64,000 nt of DNA from an uncultured Eudoraea sp. Its GTDB lineage: Bacteria; Bacteroidota; Bacteroidia; Flavobacteriales; Flavobacteriaceae. The notes below the pieces were generated by a model. That model made no database searches and had not been told where the DNA came from. It worked only from the letters and a program-made list of their open reading frames with translations. The position numbers were made by a program, and so were the translations under genes. The stretch lies in contig NZ_CANLGX010000008.1 in the NCBI RefSeq assembly GCF_947490415.1, forward strand, positions 1 through 64,000. Reading direction: 5' to 3'. Below, one piece after another: positions 1-5,746 of the stretch. Numbering within the stretch: position 1 is the stretch's first letter; each line of letters begins with the position of its first letter.

Positions 1-200
1 TTCAGACTTCTAATTAAGGTTTTATATAGGTTTTTCTCTTCAATCCTGTCTTTTCTGTAGTCATTCCAATTATTAATACTCAACGCAATCAGAATTCCAA
101 TCACCACTAGTACAATTTCCCCTATGGCATAAAACATGTATTTGCTTACCTTGTTTTCGGTCAGTAGTCTTTGGCGAATATGTCTAAAAAATTTGATCAT
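1..200 (-). CDS. DUF6090-type membrane protein, N-terminal part only (runs off window)
   Basis: The reverse strand reads an open frame from an ATG at 200 to the window edge. It begins MIKFFRHIRQRLLTENK, followed by a hydrophobic segment (YAIGEIVLVVIGILIALSI) and NNWNDYRKDR. This is the N-terminal signature of the family annotated as DUF6090 in Bacteroidetes: a short basic cytoplasmic head, one transmembrane helix and a following NWN motif. About 66 codons are visible and the C-terminal domain lies outside the window. It is the most downstream of a set of paralogues at 337-2978. The function of the family is unknown. Confidence 0.8.
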   Translation of the reverse strand, partial: MIKFFRHIRQRLLTENKVSKYMFYAIGEIVLVVIGILIALSINNWNDYRKDRIEEKNLYKTLIRSL

Positions 201-205
201 AGTTA

Positions 206-298
206 TTATTTAAATTGCCCACGCACCATCTGGCTCCTCACTATCAAAGGTCTACCAGACCTTTGCTTATCGTTCGGTCCTCTAAAGAAGTTGATCAT
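206..298 (-). pseudogene. N-terminal stub of a DUF6090 gene
   Basis: An ATG at 298 opens MINFFRGPN, matching the first six residues of the neighbouring DUF6090 proteins (MIKFFR, MLTFFR). Homology stops there, and 30 codons end in TAA at 206-208. The body contains a perfect hairpin (245-265) that replaces the expected membrane segment. Most likely it is the leftover start of a paralogue, truncated by deletion or by insertion of a palindromic element. A tiny real peptide cannot be excluded. Confidence 0.45.
245..265. repeat. Perfect short palindromic hairpin
   Basis: Arms CAAAGGTCT (245-253) and AGACCTTTG (257-265) are exact inverse complements around a 3-nt loop. There is no T-run on either strand, so it is not a classic terminator. 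It sits inside the DUF6090 stub and resembles small dispersed palindromes (REP-like) more than a regulatory site. Confidence 0.55.
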
Positions 299-336
299 TT
301 TAGATATAATTTAAAAAATAAACACAAAAATATCCT

Positions 337-1119
337 TTAATTAGGGGATAGGGAGGTTTCCAATTTTTTTAATAAAACTTCTCCAGTTTCAATGACCTCT
401 TGTAGTTTGACTACCTGAAACTGGCATATTCCTGAAACCCTTACAAATGACGGCAGTAATTCCTCCCGATAATTCCAAATCTTATTAAATATTTCTTTAT
501 TAATTTGAATCTTCTCTTTCTTTACATTTAATGCGCCTACAAATTTAAAAATGATGATAACTCCTCCATCATTTATTAAAGGAACATTCAGTTTCTCCCT
601 GGTATTTACAAATTCATTCATAGGATTTAATAAATAGTTATCCCCCAGTTTATTGACTTCGCTATAAAATACAAACAAGTCATCAGTAAGGTTTTTATCC
701 TTCAACAAATTAAGATCGCCGGATTGTTGAAGTTGTGTCCATGTTATAGGTTCTCTATACCAAGGATCTAAACCTGAACCATATGAATAATCTTGTAAGT
801 ATTGGGTTGTATCCTCTACAACTGAATTGCCAGATTGCCATTGTTCAATAATCCTATTAAGTCCTATGCTTCTATCCAAAAAAATGTCTCTAAGATCTTT
901 CAAATAATTAACCTCACCCTTCACTTCATTAGTTAAGCGGATAATGTATTCTCTTTCTTTTTGGTTGTTAATTCGATCCGCATTCCAACTATTTATTTGC
1001 AGGGCTATAAGTATCCCAATCACCACCAACAAAATCTCACCAATGGCATACCTTATGTATTTTATGGGCTTGTTATCGTCGGCCAGTTTTTTGCGGATTC
1101 TACGAAAAAAAGTAAGCAT
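337..1119 (-). CDS. DUF6090-type membrane protein
   Basis: 260 residues starting MLTFFRRIRKKLADDNK. One transmembrane helix lies at about residues 25-42 (AIGEILLVVIGILIALQIN), followed by the family NSWN motif and a long, mostly helical C-terminal domain predicted to lie outside the cytoplasm. Charge placement (basic head, then helix) suggests an N-in, C-out anchor. No catalytic motif is visible and the function of the family is unknown. The ATG at 1119 is 26 nt from a conserved upstream core (1146-1160) also found before two other copies. Paralogous to 1444-2169 and 2169-2978. Confidence 0.85.
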   Translation of the reverse strand: MLTFFRRIRKKLADDNKPIKYIRYAIGEILLVVIGILIALQINSWNADRINNQKEREYIIRLTNEVKGEVNYLKDLRDIFLDRSIGLNRIIEQWQSGNSVVEDTTQYLQDYSYGSGLDPWYREPITWTQLQQSGDLNLLKDKNLTDDLFVFYSEVNKLGDNYLLNPMNEFVNTREKLNVPLINDGGVIIIFKFVGALNVKKEKIQINKEIFNKIWNYREELLPSFVRVSGICQFQVVKLQEVIETGEVLLKKLETSLSPN

Positions 1120-1145
1120 CAGAAAAATAGTTAAGTTAGTTTATT

Positions 1146-1160
1146 CTAAGGTAAGGAATT
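1146..1160 (-). promoter_or_regulatory. Conserved upstream element of the DUF6090 genes
   Basis: The 15-nt plus-strand core ctaaggtaaggaatt reads AATTCCTTACCTTAG toward the gene. It lies exactly 26 nt before the ATG at 1119, and the same core lies exactly 26 nt before the ATG at 2978. TACCTTAG is one base from the Bacteroidetes -7 box TAnnTTTG, so I infer a shared promoter. No clear -33 TTTG is visible here. Confidence 0.5.
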
Positions 1161-1182
1161 GTAAATAAGTCAGGTTAACCAA

Positions 1183-1344
1183 TTATGGTATGATTTCATT
1201 AATATGAACATTCAAAGCAAGGAATCTTTTTACAATATCCGGATATCGATTTGCAAGGGTATGTTGTAATGACAGAGATTCACATAAAGTATCATAGTTC
1301 GTATAATCATTCTTTAGTTCTTGAAAATTATTCTTGGATGACGA
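1183..1344 (-). pseudogene. C-terminal fragment of an unidentified gene
   Basis: The reverse strand carries 53 codons with protein-like composition ending in TAA at 1183-1185. It includes NNFQELKNDYTNYDTL and ANRYPDIVKRFLAL. There is an in-frame stop just upstream (TAA at 1345-1347) and no start codon in a usable place. It therefore looks like the 3' end of a decayed gene between two DUF6090 copies. I cannot assign a family. The rest of the gap (1345-1443) shows nothing recognisable. Confidence 0.45.
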
Positions 1345-1443
1345 TTAACACTAAATCACAAAACATTTAGACTACGATATGGAATTGTTTTCATGTAGGC
1401 CTTTCGTTCATTTTCTAATACCATATTTAACACTTTCACACAA

Positions 1444-2169
1444 TCAATCAGATTTTTTTAATTCGTTAGTTATAATTTGAAGAACTCTTTGGGTTTCTTC
1501 AAGACTTTCCTCAATCGAAATGTTGAACCAATTCCTGGAATTCTTAATGGTACGCAACCAACTATAATAAATCTTGTCCTCCATTAATTTTTCAAAATCA
1601 AAAGGAGAAAAATTGAAATTTTCCTCCCGAAGAAAATATTTCTGGCGCAACCTGACCAAATCCATATTGTATTTCATCATCCTCTCCTTTCTGGTCAGGG
1701 GCACTTGAACTGTCTCCTCAAAAAGATTGATAATTTCCTTCCTCAGGTTCTTATTAAGGATAATCTCAACCCCGACATGTTTTAAGGATTCATACCCAAC
1801 AAACGAGATCATGCTGCCGGGATCCTCCAAGGATAGTGACCAACCAAAGTATTTATTAAGTGAATCGTTATAAGTCAATTTATTCTCAACGGTATTTAGG
1901 ATGATATCACTTGCCCTATCGCAATATTCATTCGCATCTATATGGGTCTGCATTTTCTGGATTGTGGACTCCAGGCTTTCAACCATATTCTGCAAAATTT
2001 CTCTCTCAACAATCCTTTCTTTGCGGTACTCATTCCAGTTATTGATCTGCAATGCAAACAGAATACCAATAACGACCAATATAATCTCCCCAACGGCATA
2101 CAGCAGGTACTTGCTCATTTTATTATCAGCAAGGAGTCTTTGTCTTATTTGGCGGAAGAAGCGAAGCAT
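1444..2169 (-). CDS. DUF6090-type membrane protein
   Basis: 241 residues beginning MLRFFRQIRQRLLADNKMSKY. A transmembrane helix at about residues 25-43 (AVGEIILVVIGILFALQIN) is followed by NNWNEYRKER and a helical C-terminal domain without recognised catalytic residues. The start codon overlaps the stop of the upstream paralogue (2169-2978) by one base (TAATG), so the two are translationally coupled in one transcript. The C-terminal domains differ much more than the first 50 residues, suggesting that the anchor is conserved and the sensing or binding part varies. Confidence 0.85.
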   Translation of the reverse strand: MLRFFRQIRQRLLADNKMSKYLLYAVGEIILVVIGILFALQINNWNEYRKERIVEREILQNMVESLESTIQKMQTHIDANEYCDRASDIILNTVENKLTYNDSLNKYFGWSLSLEDPGSMISFVGYESLKHVGVEIILNKNLRKEIINLFEETVQVPLTRKERMMKYNMDLVRLRQKYFLREENFNFSPFDFEKLMEDKIYYSWLRTIKNSRNWFNISIEESLEETQRVLQIITNELKKSD

Positions 2170-2978
2170 TAGTTTTTAGAATAATTCTCAATTTCATTTT
2201 CTATTTTCAGAATTAAACTATCCAACATTTCAACCAACAAGTTGGCTTGGTTTGATCTATATGTTGATTCATCAATAATGGTTTTGAGTAATGCCACGTT
2301 AGTTGGGTTAGAAAGTAGTATTTCTAAGGGATCTTCCAGAAGATAAACATCTGTATAAGAATAACCTTCAGAAAGAAGAGAGTTTTTCAAAAGAGTCGTT
2401 GGGCTTGATTCTCCCGTATCTTCAGTAGGGAAAGAAAAATTGTAAACAAAGTAGTAATAACGAAGTTCATTTTTGATTTCCTGATTCTCAAATTCGGCAT
2501 ATAATCCGGTGTTTTTGAATTCATCAAGGGCATCTATAAAGGGTTTTCTATAGTTATTTCTTAAAAGCCAAGAAAATCCTCTGATAATAAAGGCTTTGTC
2601 TGAAGAATCCGGTATAGGTCCACCATATAATCCATCTGAAGCTAACTTTGGGATTGGACCAGCCTCAGGGAAGGTAATAATGTTCTCTGAAATACCATTT
2701 TGATTTAGCAGATAAATAGAAGTATGAACCCGAAAAGCGTGAAAGCTACGTAGCGCCAGTAAACCTAACCTGTCGCCATTCATATCCCTCAGTAAATTGG
2801 TGAGCTGTAATTTAATTTTTTCATCCTCTTGTCGCTTCTCATTCCAATTATTGATCTGTAAAGCAATCAATATCCCAATAACGACAAGTAGTATTTCTCC
2901 GATGGCATATTTAAGGTATTTAGCTGTTTTGCCTGTTTCCATAAGGTTGTATCGTATTTTTCTAAAGAACTTAATCAT
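2169..2978 (-). CDS. DUF6090-type membrane protein
   Basis: 269 residues, MIKFFRKIRYNLMETGK, then a transmembrane helix at about 25-43 (AIGEILLVVIGILIALQIN) and NNWNEKRQEDEK. The C-terminal domain is unlike the other copies (it has a Gly/Pro-rich stretch GPIPKLASDGLYGGPIPD). It is the first gene of a two-gene unit with 1444-2169. An element shared with other copies lies upstream at 2991-3020. Function unknown; the location suggests a family expanding by tandem duplication. Confidence 0.85.
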   Translation of the reverse strand: MIKFFRKIRYNLMETGKTAKYLKYAIGEILLVVIGILIALQINNWNEKRQEDEKIKLQLTNLLRDMNGDRLGLLALRSFHAFRVHTSIYLLNQNGISENIITFPEAGPIPKLASDGLYGGPIPDSSDKAFIIRGFSWLLRNNYRKPFIDALDEFKNTGLYAEFENQEIKNELRYYYFVYNFSFPTEDTGESSPTTLLKNSLLSEGYSYTDVYLLEDPLEILLSNPTNVALLKTIIDESTYRSNQANLLVEMLDSLILKIENEIENYSKN

Positions 2979-2990
2979 AGAAAAGAAGCA

Positions 2991-3020
2991 GTTGGTTGTT
3001 CTTCCTAAGGTAAGGAATTA
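2991..3020 (-). promoter_or_regulatory. 30-bp repeat upstream of the DUF6090 gene
   Basis: These 30 bases are identical to 4173-4202, which precedes a broken DUF6090 copy, and the 15-nt core 3005-3019 is also found at 1146-1160. The core is 26 nt from the ATG at 2978. On the coding strand it contains TACCTTAG, close to the Bacteroidetes -7 consensus, so it is probably a duplicated promoter region. Confidence 0.55.
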
Positions 3021-3055
3021 TAGCCATTGTCAGCGGTTGTTCTATTTTTCTGTAT

Positions 3056-4009
3056 TTATTTATTTTGATCCTCAAAAAATTCTTGTATCGCTCCTACCAC
3101 TGCTTCTCTGTTATCATTAAGGGAAAAATGCCCTGCATCCGTTATGATTACAAATCTGGAATCATTCACCATATGACTTAGCTTATTAACTGTCTCTGGA
3201 ATAGCTTCGTCAAATTCACCTGTTGTGAACAATGCTGGTACTTTGACTTTTTTGAGGCTTTGAACGTTATCGTAATTCCTCAGTGTGCCTGTTGCTGTGA
3301 ATTCACTTGGCCCCCACATATAATTATAAATAAAGGTATTTCTGTTCGACTCCACAGTGTCATATGGATGTTTGACAAGTTCTTTTCTTCGGCCGTGCTT
3401 GCTTGCAAAGAAGCTATTGGCAGCGATATAAGAATCGGTATCAAAGACACTATCTCTTTCAGCCATATGAATTGCTGTTTGGATAGAATCTGGAAGTCCT
3501 GCTACAAGTTTTGCCGCATCTTCTGTCCAAATAGGAGTGCTAAAATATGGGCTATTAAATATAATTCCTTTTATTCCTTCTGGATGGTGCGTGTAATATT
3601 CAAGTGCTAACGCTGCCCCCCAAGAACTACCCAACAAATAGAAATCATTCAATTTTAACTCCGATTTAATCGCTTTCACTTGCTTAACGAACATTTCTAC
3701 TTTTAGTAAAGTTGTATCCTGATGATGATCCGATCGTCCTGTTCCTAATTGGTCGAATAGGATTACCGGACGCTCTTTCGATATTTCGGATAAATTATAA
3801 TAACTCTTACTTGTACCTCCTGGCCCGCCATGTAAACAGAGCAAAGGTGTATTATCACCATCACCCATTATTCCGTACCAAATTTTCCCGCCTTCTACTT
3901 CTACAAACCCTTCCCCTTGCTGGAGAAACGGGTTAGATTGTTTAGAATTAAAAGTACAACTGGAAATTAAAAGTAGTATCAGGATATAATAGTTTGAATT
4001 GTTCTTCAT
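3056..4009 (-). CDS. Proline iminopeptidase-like alpha/beta hydrolase, lipoprotein
   Basis: 317 residues. The N-terminus (YYILILLLISSC, lipobox Cys18) marks an exported lipoprotein. Family features of S33 peptidases are visible: oxyanion loop HGGPGG (60-65), nucleophile elbow GSSWG (Ser129), an acid in TGEFDEAIPE and the final histidine in DAGHFSLND. These proteins typically remove N-terminal proline from short peptides, though related enzymes act on other amides or esters, so the substrate is not certain. It lies between DUF6090 copies on the same strand, with 77 nt to the ATG of 2169-2978, so co-transcription is possible but not shown. Confidence 0.85.
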   Translation of the reverse strand: MKNNSNYYILILLLISSCTFNSKQSNPFLQQGEGFVEVEGGKIWYGIMGDGDNTPLLCLHGGPGGTSKSYYNLSEISKERPVILFDQLGTGRSDHHQDTTLLKVEMFVKQVKAIKSELKLNDFYLLGSSWGAALALEYYTHHPEGIKGIIFNSPYFSTPIWTEDAAKLVAGLPDSIQTAIHMAERDSVFDTDSYIAANSFFASKHGRRKELVKHPYDTVESNRNTFIYNYMWGPSEFTATGTLRNYDNVQSLKKVKVPALFTTGEFDEAIPETVNKLSHMVNDSRFVIITDAGHFSLNDNREAVVGAIQEFFEDQNK

Positions 4010-4080
4010 ATTTATAGTTTTGAACGGTTTAGATACTTACCAGAGATTTATCAATTTTTGTATTTACGAATTGATAACCG

Positions 4081-4164
4081 CTAAAGGTTCTTGTATAAAA
4101 ATCGTTTCCAGGGCTTGCTATCATCTGCAAGTTTTCTACGGATTTTTCTAAAGAAGTTGATCAT
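4081..4164 (-). pseudogene. N-terminal stub of a DUF6090 gene
   Basis: The ATG at 4164 opens MINFFRKIRRKLADDSKPWK, nearly the same as the start of the 337-1119 protein. The frame ends in TAG at 4081-4083 just where the transmembrane helix should begin. The upstream 30-bp element (4173-4202) is intact. It is a truncated paralogue; the remaining sequence between 4010 and 4080 shows no continuation. Confidence 0.7.
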
Positions 4165-4172
4165 TGGAAGTA

Positions 4173-4202
4173 GTTGGTTGTTCTTCCTAAGGTAAGGAAT
4201 TA
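4173..4202 (-). repeat. Second copy of the 30-bp DUF6090 upstream repeat
   Basis: Identical over 30 bases to 2991-3020, positioned just before the truncated copy's ATG (4164). Its conservation next to a dead gene suggests a recent duplication that carried both promoter and gene start. From 4203 to about 4360 I see no gene. Confidence 0.7.
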
Positions 4203-4362
4203 TTGAATATGGCAGATAGACCTGTTCCGATGATATAATGCATTAAGTTGATTGGTAATATGGAAAGTAACTTAAAATGGACAATCGTGATATTCTTCTT
4301 CTATTATTGGTGCTTTTATGTGTTCAATACTACTATGGGATGTAATCACCCATAAACACTAA

Positions 4363-4515
4363 GACTCTCCGATCGGTACAGGTCAGCAAAATCCACTATA
4401 TTACAAAGTTTCTTTAGATCTTCCTGAAATTGGTTCGAGAATAGTACAGCAGGGGGAGCGCCGAAGTAGAGCGGAGCTCACTTCATCGCAACACCAAAGC
4501 CATTCACGAAAGTGA
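4363..4515 (+). pseudogene. Gene 3' end remnant running into a terminator hairpin
   Basis: An open frame bounded by a stop at 4360-4362 reads protein-like sequence (DSPIGTGQQNPLYYKV, then LPEIGSRIVQQGERRSRAEL). It ends in TGA at 4513-4515 inside the hairpin 4496-4526. There is no start codon. The same hairpin follows the broken GIY-YIG gene 500 bp further on, so this is probably the tail of another member of that unit family. The gene identity is not established. Confidence 0.35.
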
Positions 4516-4526
4516 GTGGCTTTTTT
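4496..4526 (+). terminator. Rho-independent terminator, first copy
   Basis: Stem AAGCCATTCAC / GTGAGTGGCTT (one mismatch) around GAAA, followed by TTTTTT. The whole element is repeated identically at 4991-5021. Confidence 0.75.
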
Positions 4527-4636
4527 CATGAGAAAATTCTGGGCGAGAAGCGCAAGAGGGGCAGCCATAAAGCTGAGACGAGCTCGCTTTATGGCTATGT
4601 AGTGAACTTTGTTCTACTTCATAGCCATCAATAACA

Positions 4637-4664
4637 AAACCCATGCATAACGCATGGGTTTTTT
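4637..4664 (+). terminator. Rho-independent terminator closing a repeat unit
   Basis: Perfect stem CCCATGC / GCATGGG with loop ataac, preceded by AAAA and followed by a T-run. It ends a repeat-like unit (about 4530-4636) that contains no gene but has imperfect inverted repeats around CTTTATGGCTATG and CATAGCCAT, related to the unit at 5517-5599. Confidence 0.7.
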
Positions 4665-4709
4665 CTTTTCATGCATATACTATGCATTGATAAGAGTTAT
4701 TTTAAGGGC

Positions 4710-4988
4710 ATGATTCTTCCTTACTGCGTTTATGTGCTTCAAAGCCAAAGGGACCTTCTACTTTATCATGGATTTACAACCAATCTGGAACAAAGAATAC
4801 AAAATCATAATGCCGGAAAAACTATAAGCACTTCCAAAAGAAGGCCACTTAAACTAATCTATTGTTAGTTTTTTCTGATTAAAAAAGACGCTATTCGCCG
4901 GGAATCATATTTCAAAACCACCCAAGGGAAGAGAATGTTGAAACTAATAATTCGAAAAACACTTCTAAAAGTCAACTATCCAAGATAA
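4710..4988 (+). pseudogene. GIY-YIG endonuclease-like gene broken by one stop codon
   Basis: From the ATG at 4710 the frame reads MILPYCVYVLQSQRDLLLYH and GFTTNLEQRIQNHNAGKTIS, a standard small GIY-YIG domain (here YVYVL and YHG stand for the GIY and YIG strands). It continues to LKLIYC and then a TAG at 4866-4868. Past the stop the same frame continues with the family C-terminus (KKDAIRRESYFKTTQGKRML) to TAA at 4986-4988. The full length would be 92 codons, normal for this UPF0213/YhbQ-like family. One substitution has inactivated it, or the stop is read through. Histidine in place of the usual Ile of YIG is a second oddity. Confidence 0.75.
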
Positions 4989-4990
4989 CC

Positions 4991-5021
4991 AAAGCCATTC
5001 ACGAAAGTGAGTGGCTTTTTT
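4991..5021 (+). terminator. Rho-independent terminator, second copy
   Basis: Same hairpin and T-run as 4496-4526, starting two bases after the stop codon of the GIY-YIG frame. Confidence 0.75.
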
Positions 5022-5105
5022 GTTTCTAATGTTTACAACTACCTCTATTTTTGACGTAAAATGAAGGTCGTCAAGTTTATGTATCCGGTCTTTAGAAATC
5101 TAGGT

Positions 5106-5122
5106 AACAGAGATAAAAGTCC
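5106..5122 (+). repeat. 17-bp direct repeat, left copy
   Basis: aacagagataaaagtcc occurs here and at 5583-5599, flanking the small lipoprotein gene. Here the hairpin that should follow is degenerate (gtccggtggaaatgttggat) but the T-run is kept, so it looks like a decayed terminator of a unit whose gene has been lost. Confidence 0.6.
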
Positions 5123-5242
5123 GGTGGAAATGTTGGATTGTTTTTTGTGATATCTACTGACAGACATAATATATTGTTCATTTTGAGGTTATTATAAAAG
5201 TGAATAACCCATATCAACCAAAATTTAAAAACAAATAATGTT

Positions 5243-5509
5243 ATGAAAAGAATTAAGATCGCAATTTTAGCTATAGGAGTCTTAGGATTTATTTCCTGTG
5301 GGAGTGATGATAATGATGAGGTAATTAATAACTGTGAAACATGTTCCCTTACGATTTTGGAGCAAGTAGTAGTTTCTGAATACTGTGACAACGGAGATGG
5401 TACTGTTACAGTAACAACTGATGGGGTAGAGCAAACAGAAGAATTAGGGGATGCCACTTTTGATCAATTTATAGCGGCCTTCGAATTATTGGGGGCTTCG
5501 TGTAACTAA
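5243..5509 (+). CDS. Small acidic lipoprotein, unknown function
   Basis: 88 residues. The signal peptide MKRIKIAILAIGVLGFISCG has its lipobox cysteine at 19, followed by the very acidic linker GSDDNDEV, which in Bacteroidetes often accompanies surface-exposed lipoproteins. The mature part has several cysteines (NCETCSL, YCDNGDG and the C-terminal SCN) that could form disulfides, and a Thr/Val-rich beta segment (GTVTVTTDG). I do not recognise a domain. It stands alone, flanked by 17-bp direct repeats and followed by a strong terminator. Confidence 0.7.
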   Translation: MKRIKIAILAIGVLGFISCGSDDNDEVINNCETCSLTILEQVVVSEYCDNGDGTVTVTTDGVEQTEELGDATFDQFIAAFELLGASCN

Positions 5510-5516
5510 TAGAAAA

Positions 5517-5599
5517 AGAGCGCTGAAGTAGAGCAAGCTCACTTCATCACTGTAAAGTGAATTTAGTTCTGCTTTATAGTGAAACAGAGATAAAAGTCC
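5517..5599 (+). repeat. Repeat unit downstream of the lipoprotein
   Basis: It starts with GAAGTAGAGCAAGCTCACTTC, an inverted repeat resembling GAAGTAGAGCGGAGCTCACTTC at about 4463-4484. It continues with GTGAATTTAGTTCTGCTT, resembling GTGAACTTTGTTCTACTT at about 4603-4620. It ends with the right copy of the 17-bp repeat (5583-5599). This links the three units of the 4.4-5.6 kb patch to one repeat family. Confidence 0.55.
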
Positions 5600-5619
5600 A
5601 GTAAAATACTGGACTTTTT
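5592..5619 (+). terminator. Rho-independent terminator
   Basis: Perfect stem AAAAGTCCAGTA / TACTGGACTTTT with a tiny loop and a following T-run; ends the lipoprotein transcript. Confidence 0.8.
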
Positions 5620-5746
5620 GTTTTTAGCACTTATCCTTTTCAGCACGGATTTATAAATTGTGATATATCATTTCGATAGATTTTCCTTGAATATTTCCAC
5701 CCTATACAGGAAGCCTTGAGAAGAGAAAAGCTATAATACTAAAGAT

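Noticed and set aside
5092-5457. 121-codon minus-strand frame over the small lipoprotein
   Set aside because: The plus strand has a proper signal peptide with lipobox and a terminator; the minus frame has neither.
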